Below, piece by piece: positions 34,183 to 44,325 of a stretch of DNA of 64,000 nt. Location: the NCBI RefSeq assembly GCF_900115735.1, contig NZ_FOXO01000011.1, positions 62,001 through 126,000 of the forward strand. Direction: 5' to 3'. This DNA comes from Butyrivibrio proteoclasticus (GTDB taxonomy: Bacteria; Bacillota; Clostridia; Lachnospirales; Lachnospiraceae). The position numbers and the translations under genes were made by a program. The notes below the pieces were generated by a model, which saw only the letters and a program-made list of their open reading frames with translations, did not search any database and was not told where the DNA came from. How positions within the stretch are numbered: the first letter of the stretch is position 1; each line of letters starts with the position of its first letter.

Positions 34183-36876
34183 GTGGAGAACACTACCATG
34201 TTTGAAAGTATAGATATTGCAAAAGTTTCACCTATGATGCAGCATTATCTTCAGACGAAAGCTGAATATAAAGATTGTATTCTATTTTACAGATTAGGTG
34301 ATTTCTACGAACTCTTTTTTGATGATGCGCAGATAGCTTCAAAAGAATTGGAGCTTACTCTTACAGGAAAAGCCTGTGGTCTTGAGGAGAGAGCTCCAAT
34401 GTGCGGAGTTCCTTTTCATGCAGTTGATTCTTACCTTACAAAGCTTGTTTCAAGGGGCTATAAGGTTGCAATTTGTGAGCAGACCGAAGATCCTAAACTT
34501 GCAAAGGGAATAGTAAAGAGAGATGTAACAAGAATAGTCACACCGGGAACGAATCTTAATATGCAGTCCCTTGAGGAAACAAAGAACAATTATATTATGA
34601 GTGTTCTTTATTCTCCTGACAACATTGGAATATCCATAGCGGATGTGACCACAGGTGATTATTATCTTACAGAGGTTGATAATTTAAGGGCCTGCAATGA
34701 TGAAATCGTAAAATATATGCCATCTGAGATCATCTGTAATGAGGCCTTTACATTTTCCGGAATTGATATAAATGATCTAAAGAACAGACTTCAGATTTTT
34801 GTAAATCCTTTGGACTCAAGATACTATGATGAAGATTCCTGTAAGAAACTTCTTTTAAAGCATTTTAAAGTTTCTTCACTTATCGGTCTTGGTATAGATG
34901 ATTTTCCTAATGGAATAGTTGCTGCCGGTTCACTGTTACAATATTTAACAGATATGCAAAAATCGGATATATCAAACATTACACACATATATCCGTATCT
35001 AACAAGTAAGTATATGCTTCTTGACAGTTCTACAAGGAGGAATCTTGAACTTGTTGAAACTATGAGAGACAAGCAGAAAAGAGGGACGCTCCTTTGGGTT
35101 CTTGATAAAACAAAAACTGCAATGGGAGCAAGAACATTAAGAAGCTTTATTGAGCAGCCGCTTATTGAAAAGGATGAGATTCTTTTGAGACAGGGGGCGG
35201 TAGATACCCTTTTAAAGAATGTTGTGACAAGGGAAGAGATAAGAGAGTACTTAAATCCTGTATACGATCTTGAAAGACTGATGTCCAAAATTATTTTCAA
35301 AACGGCTAATCCAAGAGATCTTTTAGCATTCAGGAATTCTATCAAGATGATACCTGCGATCAAAACAGCTCTTTTGGACATTCAGGATGATCCTGAAATA
35401 AAGAAACTTACTGAAAGACTTGATACTTTAAGTGATATACATGATCTTATTGATAGTGCAATTGTTGAAGAACCACCGCTTGCTATTAAAGAGAGTGGAA
35501 TCATAAAAGATGGTTTTGATGCAGATATTGATCATTTTAGGGAAGCCGGAACCAATGGAAAAGTATGGCTTTCACAACTTGAAGAAGAAGAAAAAGAAAA
35601 AACCGGAATAAAGAACCTTAGGATCAAGTACAGCAATGTGTTTGGCTATTCCTTTGAAGTTACTAACTCATTTAAGGATAAGGTTCCCGATTACTTTATT
35701 AGAAAGCAGACTCTTACTAATTGCGAGCGATATACTACGCCTAAATTAAAAGAACTTGAGGATACCATTCTGAATGCACAGGACAAGCTCAACAATCTTG
35801 AGTATGATATGTTCTGCAAAATAAGAGATTCTATAGCACTTGAAATAAATAGGATACAGAGTACGGCAAAATCTATAGCTCTTTTGGATGTATATGCGTC
35901 TCTTGCTTATGTAGCTGAGAAAAACAGATATATAAAGCCTTCAATCAATGAAAAAGGGATAATAAATATTAAAAATGGAAGACATCCTGTTGTTGAGAGA
36001 ATGCTTGATTCATCAGATATGTTCATATCAAATGACACATATCTTGACAATAAAAAGAACTGTATTTCAATCATTACAGGGCCTAACATGGCAGGTAAGT
36101 CAACATATATGAGGCAGACAGCATTAATTGTGTTGATGGCACAGATTGGCTGTTTTGTACCTGCAGATAAAGCGGATATATGCGTTGTAGACAGGATATT
36201 TACAAGAGTTGGAGCTTCTGATGATCTTGGTAGCGGTCAGTCTACATTTATGGTTGAGATGAATGAGGTTGCAAACATTCTTAGGAATGCAACACCGGAT
36301 TCACTTCTTATCCTTGATGAGATAGGACGTGGAACCTCAACATATGACGGACTTGCAATTGCCTGGGCTGTTATAGAGCATATAAGCAACAGAAAGATAC
36401 TTGGTGCAAAGACTTTGTTTGCAACCCATTATCATGAACTTACAGAGCTTGAAGGTAAGATGGATAATGTCAATAACTATTGCATTGCAGTCAAGGAAAA
36501 TGGTGATGATATTGTTTTTTTACGTAAAATTATAAAAGGTGGTGCAGATAAGAGCTATGGTATTCAGGTTGCCAAGCTTGCAGGCGTGCCTGACATGGTA
36601 ATTGACAGAGCGAAAGAAATAGTCACTGAACTTACTGACAATGATATTACTGAAAAGGTGCAGAGTATTGCCAAAGAATCCAAAAGTGATAAAAAAGTCA
36701 AAGTTCAGCACTATGATGATGTAGATATAGATCAGATGACTCTTTTTGATACTGTTACCGACGAGGATGTATTAAAGAGGCTTCAGGAAATTGATATAAC
36801 AACTCTTACTCCAATGGATGCGCTTAACACACTTTATAAGCTTCAAAGTGATTTGAAAAACAGGTGGAAAAACTAA
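34183..36876 (+). CDS. mutS: DNA mismatch repair protein MutS
   Basis: The 897-residue protein binds mismatches and recruits MutL. Domain I has the mismatch-reading FYELFFDDA (Phe-X-Glu motif, about residues 41-49). The ATPase has Walker A TGPNMAGKSTYMRQ, then the GASDDLGSGQSTFMVEM segment, Walker B ILDEIGRGTSTYDG and ATHYHEL. The likely start is GTG 34183, with GGGGAT about nine bases upstream; ATG 34198 is too far from that box. The stop is followed at once by mutL. Confidence 0.97.
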   Translation: MENTTMFESIDIAKVSPMMQHYLQTKAEYKDCILFYRLGDFYELFFDDAQIASKELELTLTGKACGLEERAPMCGVPFHAVDSYLTKLVSRGYKVAICEQTEDPKLAKGIVKRDVTRIVTPGTNLNMQSLEETKNNYIMSVLYSPDNIGISIADVTTGDYYLTEVDNLRACNDEIVKYMPSEIICNEAFTFSGIDINDLKNRLQIFVNPLDSRYYDEDSCKKLLLKHFKVSSLIGLGIDDFPNGIVAAGSLLQYLTDMQKSDISNITHIYPYLTSKYMLLDSSTRRNLELVETMRDKQKRGTLLWVLDKTKTAMGARTLRSFIEQPLIEKDEILLRQGAVDTLLKNVVTREEIREYLNPVYDLERLMSKIIFKTANPRDLLAFRNSIKMIPAIKTALLDIQDDPEIKKLTERLDTLSDIHDLIDSAIVEEPPLAIKESGIIKDGFDADIDHFREAGTNGKVWLSQLEEEEKEKTGIKNLRIKYSNVFGYSFEVTNSFKDKVPDYFIRKQTLTNCERYTTPKLKELEDTILNAQDKLNNLEYDMFCKIRDSIALEINRIQSTAKSIALLDVYASLAYVAEKNRYIKPSINEKGIINIKNGRHPVVERMLDSSDMFISNDTYLDNKKNCISIITGPNMAGKSTYMRQTALIVLMAQIGCFVPADKADICVVDRIFTRVGASDDLGSGQSTFMVEMNEVANILRNATPDSLLILDEIGRGTSTYDGLAIAWAVIEHISNRKILGAKTLFATHYHELTELEGKMDNVNNYCIAVKENGDDIVFLRKIIKGGADKSYGIQVAKLAGVPDMVIDRAKEIVTELTDNDITEKVQSIAKESKSDKKVKVQHYDDVDIDQMTLFDTVTDEDVLKRLQEIDITTLTPMDALNTLYKLQSDLKNRWKN

Positions 36877-38904
36877 ATGGCTTTCATAAATGAACTTGAT
36901 AAAAATACCATAGATCAGATTGCTGCAGGAGAAGTTGTAGAAAGGCCTGCAAGTGTAGTAAAAGAACTTGTTGAAAATGCTATCGACAGTGGGGCGAATG
37001 CAGTTACTGTTGAGATAAAAGGTGGCGGAATCGATATGATTCGCGTGACAGATAACGGCAGTGGAATAGAGAAAAGTCAGATTCGTAAAGCTTTTAAGAG
37101 ACATGCTACAAGTAAACTTACTTGTATAGATGACCTTTATACCATTCATTCACTCGGCTTTAGAGGTGAAGCACTCTCTAGTATTTCATCTGTTGCGCAG
37201 GTTGATATGATCACCAAAACAGCAGATGATCTTACCGGTACCAGGTATACAATAAATGGAGGAGAAGAGATTTCTTTTGAAGAAATCGGAGCTCCGGATG
37301 GGACTTCTCTTATTGTTAGAAATCTTTTTTACAATACTCCTGCAAGGAAAAAGTTCCTTAAAACTCCTCAGACTGAAGGAAGTTATGTTGGAGATGTCAT
37401 GGAGCATCTTGCTCTTGATAACCCAACAGTTTCTTTTCACTACATAAATAATAAAGAGGATAAATTCTCTACAACAGGAAACGGTGATCTGAAGGAGATA
37501 ATCTACAGGATCTACGGGAGAGATATTTCTGTAAGTCTTGTTCCTATAAATGTTTCAGATAATGGTTATACTCTTGAGGGGTATTTGGGCGAACCTTCCA
37601 TAAACAGATCGAACAGGAATTTTGAAATCTTTTTTGTAAATGGAAGATATGTAAAAGATAAGGTGATGTCCAAGGCTTTGGAAGAAGGCTATAAGCAATA
37701 TCTTATGATGCATAAGTTCCCTTTCGCCGTGCTACATCTTCGTCTGGATCCTTCTATGGTAGATGTTAATGTTCATCCAGCCAAACTTGAAGTTAGATTT
37801 GGCAATCAGCCTGCGCTTTATGACTTTATCAAAACGCACGTGGAAAACACGCTTCGAAGCCATGAAATGATACCGGATGCACTTCTTGGAGAAGATGAAC
37901 CTGTAAAGAAAAAAGATGAAGCGTTAAATCATGACAAAAATGTTCAGGATGTTTTGAAGAGTACTAATAAGGAGCCGGAAATTATCAGTAATTTTGATGA
38001 TGATAATGATGGCAGTAGGAAAACTGAAAAACCGCAGAAATACAATGCTCCACAGCCTTTTGAAAAAGTAAGGTTCGAAGAGAATAAATTAAAGGAAGAT
38101 GAGCCGATATATGCAACAGGTATAAAGGCAGAACCTATAAAGATTGAGGATTCAAATAAGTCTGCAGTCTGGACCAGAATATTTGGTGATTCTGCTGGTT
38201 CAAAAGCAAAAGATTCATATAGATCATCACCTATAATCAAACAGGATGAGGCTATTATAGTTGAAAAGCCTGTTCAGCTTAATCTTTTTGATGAAAAAGT
38301 GCTAAGCAGAGACAATGTAAAAGAATATGATATAATCGGTCAAATCTTTGGAACATATTGGATAATAGGCTTTAAGGATAAGATTTTTCTTATGGATCAA
38401 CATGCTGCTCACGAAAAAGTCAACTATGAGCGTATGATGAAAAGATATAAATCAGGAGAACAGCTTTCGCAGATGGTAAATCCTCCTGTAATTATTTCTC
38501 TTTCAGCTTCTGAAGAAGAATTGTTTCTTAAGTATAGACAGTATTTTGAAAAACTTGGATTTAATATTGAGAACTTTGGTGGACATGAATATGCCATGAG
38601 AGCAATTCCGATTGATCTTTTCGGTTGTGATAATGAGAAAGACATGTTTATTGAGATTCTTGATGAGCTTTCACATGAGACAAATCTTGACAGGACTCCT
38701 GACGTTATAAATTATAAAATTGCAAGTATGGCATGCAAAGCTTCAGTTAAGGGTAATACAAAAATGTCAAGGGCTGAACTTGAGGCACTTCTTGACGAAC
38801 TTTTGACTTTGGAAAATCCTTATAATTGTCCTCATGGAAGACCAACAATTATATCTATGTCCAAGTATGAGATTGATAAGAAATTTAAGCGAGTAGTGGA
38901 ATGA
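36877..38904 (+). CDS. mutL: DNA mismatch repair protein MutL
   Basis: The 675-residue GHKL ATPase links MutS to downstream repair. N-terminal ATP-binding motifs are IAAGEVVERPASVVKELVENAIDSG (about 14-38), DNGSGI, RHATSKL and LGFRGEAL. A long low-complexity, charged linker (about 335-470) precedes the dimerisation domain. That domain contains the endonuclease motif DQHAAHEKVNYE (about 507-518), so it is a nicking MutL, as expected in organisms without MutH. It follows mutS with no gap and overlaps miaA by four bases. Confidence 0.97.
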   Translation: MAFINELDKNTIDQIAAGEVVERPASVVKELVENAIDSGANAVTVEIKGGGIDMIRVTDNGSGIEKSQIRKAFKRHATSKLTCIDDLYTIHSLGFRGEALSSISSVAQVDMITKTADDLTGTRYTINGGEEISFEEIGAPDGTSLIVRNLFYNTPARKKFLKTPQTEGSYVGDVMEHLALDNPTVSFHYINNKEDKFSTTGNGDLKEIIYRIYGRDISVSLVPINVSDNGYTLEGYLGEPSINRSNRNFEIFFVNGRYVKDKVMSKALEEGYKQYLMMHKFPFAVLHLRLDPSMVDVNVHPAKLEVRFGNQPALYDFIKTHVENTLRSHEMIPDALLGEDEPVKKKDEALNHDKNVQDVLKSTNKEPEIISNFDDDNDGSRKTEKPQKYNAPQPFEKVRFEENKLKEDEPIYATGIKAEPIKIEDSNKSAVWTRIFGDSAGSKAKDSYRSSPIIKQDEAIIVEKPVQLNLFDEKVLSRDNVKEYDIIGQIFGTYWIIGFKDKIFLMDQHAAHEKVNYERMMKRYKSGEQLSQMVNPPVIISLSASEEELFLKYRQYFEKLGFNIENFGGHEYAMRAIPIDLFGCDNEKDMFIEILDELSHETNLDRTPDVINYKIASMACKASVKGNTKMSRAELEALLDELLTLENPYNCPHGRPTIISMSKYEIDKKFKRVVE

Positions 38905-39842
38905 GTAAGCAAAAGCTTGTTGTATTAACAGGGCCAACTGCTGTTGGCAAATCCAAATTATCAATTGAACTTGCAAAAGCTATTGGCGGAGAGATAATCT
39001 CCGCTGATTCTATGCAGGTTTATAAATACATGAATATCGGAACTGATAAAATATCTACTGAAAAAATGGGAGGCGTGAAGCACCATCTTATTGATTTTCT
39101 TGATCCCAAGGAAGATTTTAATGTTTTTATGTTCCAAAAGCTTGTAAAAGAAGCTATAGAAGACATTTCCTTAAGAGGCAAAGTCCCGATTCTTGTGGGA
39201 GGTACAGGATTTTATATTCAGGCAGTCCTTCGTGATATTGATTTTACAGAGACTGATGAGGATGATTCTTACAGGAAAGAACTTGAAAAAAGAGCAGAAA
39301 ATGGTGAAGGGCATGAACTTTTTGAAGAACTGAAAAAGGTTGATCCCCAGTCAGCTGAGATAATTCATGAAAATAATTCAAAGCGTGTTATAAGAGCTTT
39401 GGAGTATTATAAAAAAACAGGAAAGAAAATATCAGAGCACAATAAAGAACAGAGTAACAACAATTCTCCCTATGACTTTACATATTTTGTATTGACAGAT
39501 GATAGAAAAACGTTATACTCACGCATAGACGCTCGTGTCGATAAAATGATATCTGATGGACTTGAGCAGGAAGTCAGAGAACTTGTTAAGATGGATATTC
39601 CTATGACTGCTACCTCAATGCAAAGTCTTGGCTATAGGGAAATGATCGGATATTTAAATGGTGAGTATGACCTTGATAGAGCTGTTTATCTGATAAAGCT
39701 TAACACAAGACACTTTGCAAAAAGGCAGTTGACATGGTTTAGACGTGAAAAAAATGTCATATGGTTGGATAAAGCAGCTTTCGGCCATGATGAAGATATA
39801 ATATTGAAAGAGATGCTTAGGATTTATGGAAATGAACAGTAA
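38901..39842 (+). CDS. miaA: tRNA dimethylallyltransferase
   Basis: The 313-residue enzyme adds the isopentenyl group to A37 of tRNAs, the substrate later modified by MiaB. The P-loop GPTAVGKSKLS (about 10-20), DSMQVYKYMNIGTDK, HHLIDFLDP, GGTGFYIQA and a C-terminal RQLTWFRRE are all diagnostic. It starts in an ATGA overlap with mutL, an order common in Firmicutes; no hfq follows. Confidence 0.96.
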   Translation: MSKQKLVVLTGPTAVGKSKLSIELAKAIGGEIISADSMQVYKYMNIGTDKISTEKMGGVKHHLIDFLDPKEDFNVFMFQKLVKEAIEDISLRGKVPILVGGTGFYIQAVLRDIDFTETDEDDSYRKELEKRAENGEGHELFEELKKVDPQSAEIIHENNSKRVIRALEYYKKTGKKISEHNKEQSNNNSPYDFTYFVLTDDRKTLYSRIDARVDKMISDGLEQEVRELVKMDIPMTATSMQSLGYREMIGYLNGEYDLDRAVYLIKLNTRHFAKRQLTWFRREKNVIWLDKAAFGHDEDIILKEMLRIYGNEQ

Positions 39843-41115
39843 TATGTATGAAAACCTTGGTATTTCCAAGGAAGTTTATGAATTTGGTGAAAAGATTTTA
39901 AAGGAACTTGAGCCAAGATTTAAGGCTATAGATGAAACTGCTGAATATAATCAGCTTAAAGTTCTTAAAGCGATGCAGGATAACAAGGTTAGTGAAGCCT
40001 GTCTTCTTGGCACTACAGGTTACGGCTACAACGACATAGGAAGAGAAAAACTTGAAGCAGTCTATGCATCAGTTTTTCATGCAGAGGATGCTCTTGTAAG
40101 ACCGCAGATTACATGTGGGACACATGCACTTGCACTTGCTCTTATGAGTAACCTTCGCCCTGGAGATATGCTTTTTTCTCCTGTGGGAAAACCATACGAT
40201 ACTTTGGAAGAAGTTATTGGGATAAGACCTTCAAAAGGTTCACTTGCTGAGTATGGTGTTTCATATTCACAGGTTGATCTTCTACCGGATGGAAGTTTTG
40301 ATTTTGAGAATATCAAAAAGGTATTGCTTGAAAACGACAATATAAAGCTTGTCACTATTCAGAGATCAAAAGGATATCAGACTAGACCTACACTTTCTGT
40401 AGAGAGGATTGGAGAACTCATAAGCTTTATCAAGGGCATTAAAAAGGATGTACTTTGTATGGTAGATAACTGCTATGGTGAGTTTGTTGAAAGAATTGAA
40501 CCTACAGATCTTGGAGCAGACATGGTTGTTGGTTCACTTATCAAAAATCCCGGTGGCGGACTTGCACCAATAGGCGGATATATTGCAGGTAAAAAAGAGT
40601 GCGTTGAAAATGCAGCTTTCAGACTTACTTCTCCCGGACTTGGTAAGGAAGTAGGAGCTTCTCTGGGAATCCTTCCTCAATTTTATCAGGGGTTTTTCCT
40701 TGCCCCTATCGTAACAGCTTCAGCTTTAAAGGGAGCGATTTTTGCAGCAAATATCTACGAAAAGCTTGGCTTTGAAGTTTGCCCAAATGGTAGTGAGGAC
40801 AGATTTGATATCATTCAGGCAGTTACATTTGGAAAACCTGAGGGAGTTATTGCTTTTTGTGAGGGAATTCAGGCGGCAGCACCTGTTGATTCTTTTGTTA
40901 CACCAGAGCCTTGGGATATGCCTGGTTATGATGCACAGGTTATCATGGCTGCAGGTGCGTTTGTATCAGGCTCATCTATCGAGCTTTCAGCAGATGGGCC
41001 TATTAAAGAGCCATATTCAGTATTTTTCCAGGGGGGACTTACATGGCCTCATGCTAAATATGGTATTTTAAAGACTTTGCAAAAGCTTTATGATGTAAAA
41101 ATGGTATCTTTGTGA
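39826..41115 (+). CDS. Methionine gamma-lyase-like PLP enzyme (YnbB family)
   Basis: The 429-residue protein belongs to the group annotated as methionine gamma-lyase or aluminium resistance protein (B. subtilis YnbB), always near miaA. The PLP lysine lies in VVGSLIKNPGGGLAPIGGYIAGK, and a RPQITCGTHALALAL segment forms the cofactor pocket. The true substrate of the family is not settled. It overlaps the end of miaA; ATG codons at 39826, 39832 and 39844 are all possible starts. Confidence 0.85.
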   Translation: MEMNSNMYENLGISKEVYEFGEKILKELEPRFKAIDETAEYNQLKVLKAMQDNKVSEACLLGTTGYGYNDIGREKLEAVYASVFHAEDALVRPQITCGTHALALALMSNLRPGDMLFSPVGKPYDTLEEVIGIRPSKGSLAEYGVSYSQVDLLPDGSFDFENIKKVLLENDNIKLVTIQRSKGYQTRPTLSVERIGELISFIKGIKKDVLCMVDNCYGEFVERIEPTDLGADMVVGSLIKNPGGGLAPIGGYIAGKKECVENAAFRLTSPGLGKEVGASLGILPQFYQGFFLAPIVTASALKGAIFAANIYEKLGFEVCPNGSEDRFDIIQAVTFGKPEGVIAFCEGIQAAAPVDSFVTPEPWDMPGYDAQVIMAAGAFVSGSSIELSADGPIKEPYSVFFQGGLTWPHAKYGILKTLQKLYDVKMVSL

Positions 41116-41194
41116 TAAACTATTAGCTGTACCATTTTGTACTTTTCTGATCGTCTGGAGAAGCGGCGCATTGCGTTATGTCAGAAAGGTTGAG

Positions 41195-41908
41195 ATGAAT
41201 ACAATTAATAAAAAGATATTTGGTAGCGATGCATATAAAGAAATGCTTCCTTATGAACGCTTTTTAAGTGCGGGACCAGAGAGTCTTACAGATGCAGAGC
41301 TTCTTGCAATCATTATTCGTACAGGCAGTGGTGAGAATTCTCCTATTGAGATTGCTCACAAGGTTTTATGTTTATCCAATGGCAAAGAAAGAGGACTAAA
41401 CGGTCTATTTTCTCTGACAGTCGATGAGCTAAAAAGTATACACGGTATTGGTGAAGTTAAGGCTGTTAAACTTAAATGTCTTACGGAACTCGCCAAGAGA
41501 ATGTCTGTTCAGAGCTCTTTTAGTGGTACTTTTTTTGATTCTCCGAAGCAGATTGCACTCTTATATATGGAAAAGATGAGACATGAAGAGCGTGAAAAAG
41601 CGATACTTCTTTGTTTAAATAACAAGCATAAGCTTTTAAACGAAACTGTTTTATCCATAGGAACAGTCAATTCAGCTTTGGTGTCTCCAAGAGATATTTT
41701 TACACATGCGCTTAAAAGTGGAGCATCTTTTGTAATTCTTTTACATAATCATCCCAGCGGGGATCCAACTCCTTCAAGGGCTGATGCGGAACTTACCAAA
41801 AAGATCAGCGAATCAGGCATTATGCTTGATATCAGGCTTATAGATCATATTATTATAGGAAATCAGTCATATTACAGCTTTAGTGAAAAAGGGCTTTTAT
41901 GGCAATAA
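41195..41908 (+). CDS. radC: DNA repair protein RadC homologue (JAB/MPN metalloprotease fold)
   Basis: ATG 41195 is preceded by AAAGG and gives 237 residues; the TTG at 41171 would add eight residues without a good box. The N-terminal helix-hairpin-helix (IHGIGEVKAVKLK) is followed by a JAMM domain with HNHPSGDPTPSRAD (about residues 192-205). Despite its name the biochemical role of RadC is unproven. It lies just upstream of mreB, a conserved gene order in Firmicutes. Confidence 0.93.
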   Translation: MNTINKKIFGSDAYKEMLPYERFLSAGPESLTDAELLAIIIRTGSGENSPIEIAHKVLCLSNGKERGLNGLFSLTVDELKSIHGIGEVKAVKLKCLTELAKRMSVQSSFSGTFFDSPKQIALLYMEKMRHEEREKAILLCLNNKHKLLNETVLSIGTVNSALVSPRDIFTHALKSGASFVILLHNHPSGDPTPSRADAELTKKISESGIMLDIRLIDHIIIGNQSYYSFSEKGLLWQ

Positions 41909-41917
41909 GGAGAAGAA

Positions 41918-42922
41918 ATGGCTAATATTTTTGGAATTGATCTTGGAACCAGCAATATCAAAATCTTTAACAGAGATGAAGACAGTCTTACAGTAGAAAA
42001 GAACATGATTGCTATTGAGAATAAGACAAATATCTTCGCTTACGGAAATTCTGCATATGAGATGTATGAGAAGGCTCCTGACAAGATTAAGATATCATAT
42101 CCGCTTAACAGCGGTGTTATTGCGGATATTGAACATATGGAAACCCTTGTTAAACTTTTTATAACGGATCAGATGAAGGGCAGTGTTAAGCCTTGTGATG
42201 TTTATATTGCTGTACCTAAGGATGTTACAGAAGTTGAAAGGAGAGCTTTCCATGATCTGATAAATGATGCAGGAATTAAGGCTAAAAAGATCATGATGGT
42301 TAAAAAACCTCTTGCTGACGGACTTGGTATGAATGTTGACGTTATGAACTCTCAGGGTGTCTTAGTTGTGAATGTTGGATATGACACTACAGAGATTTCG
42401 ATATTATCTCTTCGCGGTATCGTTGTAAGTAAGCTTATTAAGGTCGGCGGCAAAAAATTTGATGAATCTATAAGAAATGTTATCCGTAAGGAATTTGGCC
42501 TTTTAATCGGTGAAAAGACATCTGAAAGTGTTAAGATTTCATTAAAAGAGCTTGAAAAAGAAGGCAAGGATGCTGTTGTTTATGGCAGAGATATCGTTAC
42601 AGGTCTTCCTGTTGAAAGAAAGATACCTATCGATCTTCTTAATCAGGCGCTTGTTGAGAACTTTGATGTTATTCTTGATAATGTTAAAGCTACTCTTGAG
42701 AAAACACCACCAGAACTTGCTGCTGATATTTTTAAGCATGGCTTATATCTTACAGGTGGTGCTTCACAGGTTTGCCATCTTGCACAGAGACTTAGCAATG
42801 GCGTAGGTCTTAATGTGAACCTTGCAGAGAATCCAATTGGTTCAGGTGCTCTTGGACTTGCTAAGATTATTAAAGATGATCAGTACAAACCTCTTGCATA
42901 TGGAATCGAAGAGGATAGATAA
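41918..42922 (+). CDS. mreB: Rod-shape actin homologue MreB
   Basis: The 334-residue actin-fold ATPase polymerises under the membrane and directs lateral wall synthesis. The phosphate-1 loop is GIDLGTSNIKIF (about 5-16); phosphate 2 is VLVVNVGYDTTEIS, with Gly-Tyr in place of the more usual Gly-Gly-Gly; the adenosine motif is LYLTGGASQ (about 289-297). AAGGAG precedes the ATG. The protein is somewhat divergent from canonical MreB, so it might be an Mbl-type paralogue. mreC follows with no gap. Confidence 0.93.
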   Translation: MANIFGIDLGTSNIKIFNRDEDSLTVEKNMIAIENKTNIFAYGNSAYEMYEKAPDKIKISYPLNSGVIADIEHMETLVKLFITDQMKGSVKPCDVYIAVPKDVTEVERRAFHDLINDAGIKAKKIMMVKKPLADGLGMNVDVMNSQGVLVVNVGYDTTEISILSLRGIVVSKLIKVGGKKFDESIRNVIRKEFGLLIGEKTSESVKISLKELEKEGKDAVVYGRDIVTGLPVERKIPIDLLNQALVENFDVILDNVKATLEKTPPELAADIFKHGLYLTGGASQVCHLAQRLSNGVGLNVNLAENPIGSGALGLAKIIKDDQYKPLAYGIEEDR

Positions 42923-43792
42923 ATGAGTCCCATCATAAGGCAAAGAGGAGAAGAATTTACCCTTCCAAGTAAATATCTCCTCTTTATTTTGACAATTCTA
43001 TGTACAGCGTTAATTGTAATTACATTTAATACTAATCTGTTTACGGGTCCATTGAATTCGTTTGCAGGTATTTTTGTTGTACCATTTCAAAAGGGAATAA
43101 CTATCTGCTCAAGTTATATTAAAGAGAAAACAGATAAGCTTGCATCTATAACACAGCTTCTTGATGAAAATGAACAACTAAAAAATCAGATTGACGAACT
43201 TACTATTGCGAATACGAATCTCGAGCAGGAAAAGTATGAACTTACTGAACTTAGGGAATTGTATGAGCTTGATTCCAAATATAATGATTATCCTAAGACA
43301 GGAGCCAGAATAATCGCAAAAGATGCCGGCAACTGGTATTATTCTTTTGTTATTGATAAGGGTTCTGATGACGGAATTACTATTGATATGAACGTTATTG
43401 CCGGAGCAGGACTTGTTGGAAGAGTTATTGATGTGGGACCGGATTGGGCAAAGGTTCAGTCTATTATTGCTGATAATTCAGCAGTGAGTGGAATGGTTCT
43501 TTCTTCTTCTGACAATCTTATTGTCACAGGCGATTTGGAGCTTTACAGAAGTGGATATATAAGTTTTTCAAAACTTGTGGATGATGCAGACAAAGTTAGC
43601 ATCGGCGATAAGATAGTGACTTCTAATATCAGTGACAAGTACCTTCCTGGAATTTTAATCGGATATATATCTACTTTGGAAGATGATTCAAATAATCTTA
43701 CCAAGTCAGGAACTCTTTCTCCTGCAGTAGACTTTGAACATATGAATGAAGTACTTGTAATATTACAAGTCAAGAATAATGGCGGAAATTAA
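42923..43792 (+). CDS. mreC: Rod-shape-determining protein MreC
   Basis: The 289-residue protein has one N-terminal membrane helix (about 18-38), a coiled coil (about 68-112, LLDENEQLKNQIDELTI), then the extracellular double beta-barrel with ARIIAKDAGNWYYSFVIDKGSDDGI and VAGAGLVGRVIDV-like repeats typical of MreC. It scaffolds PBP2 and MreB across the membrane. It begins directly after the mreB stop and precedes mreD by eight bases. Confidence 0.95.
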   Translation: MSPIIRQRGEEFTLPSKYLLFILTILCTALIVITFNTNLFTGPLNSFAGIFVVPFQKGITICSSYIKEKTDKLASITQLLDENEQLKNQIDELTIANTNLEQEKYELTELRELYELDSKYNDYPKTGARIIAKDAGNWYYSFVIDKGSDDGITIDMNVIAGAGLVGRVIDVGPDWAKVQSIIADNSAVSGMVLSSSDNLIVTGDLELYRSGYISFSKLVDDADKVSIGDKIVTSNISDKYLPGILIGYISTLEDDSNNLTKSGTLSPAVDFEHMNEVLVILQVKNNGGN

Positions 43793-43800
43793 GATTTTTT

Positions 43801-44325
43801 ATGAATATTAGGCGTATACTTGTAAACTTCATATTTATAATAGTTTCGTTTATTTTACAGACTACGCTTTTCAGGGCTCTTGATTTTGGTGGCATAGCGC
43901 CCAATATCCTTATGATAATGACTTCTTCTACTGCATTCATCAAAGGAGATAAAGCGGGACTTTTAACCGGCTTTTTTTGTGGCCTTCTAATCGATATTTT
44001 CTTTGGAACATATCTGGGCTTTTTTGCACTTATCTACATGTATATTGGATTTATTGTAGGAAAGCTTCATATTATCTTTTTTTCACAAAACGTTGCAATC
44101 CCGATTTTGGTAATAACGATATCAGACTTTGTTTATGGCTTTGTCTGTTATATTCTCATGTTTTTGTTTAGAACAAAATTTAATATTGGCTATTATATGC
44201 AGACGGTAATAATACCGGAAGTGGTTTATACGGCGATAGTGGCAATATTTATTTATCCTATCATCCTAAAGATCAATAATATTATTGATGAAAAGGAACA
44301 AAGGAGCGCTAAGAAATTTGTTTGA
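43801..44325 (+). CDS. mreD: Rod-shape-determining protein MreD
   Basis: The 174-residue, very hydrophobic protein has five or six membrane helices. It matches MreD by size, by the LQTTLFRALDFGGIAPNILMIM opening and by position between mreC and the PBP2 gene. It is a membrane component of the elongation machinery. Its 3' end overlaps the next gene. Confidence 0.92.
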   Translation: MNIRRILVNFIFIIVSFILQTTLFRALDFGGIAPNILMIMTSSTAFIKGDKAGLLTGFFCGLLIDIFFGTYLGFFALIYMYIGFIVGKLHIIFFSQNVAIPILVITISDFVYGFVCYILMFLFRTKFNIGYYMQTVIIPEVVYTAIVAIFIYPIILKINNIIDEKEQRSAKKFV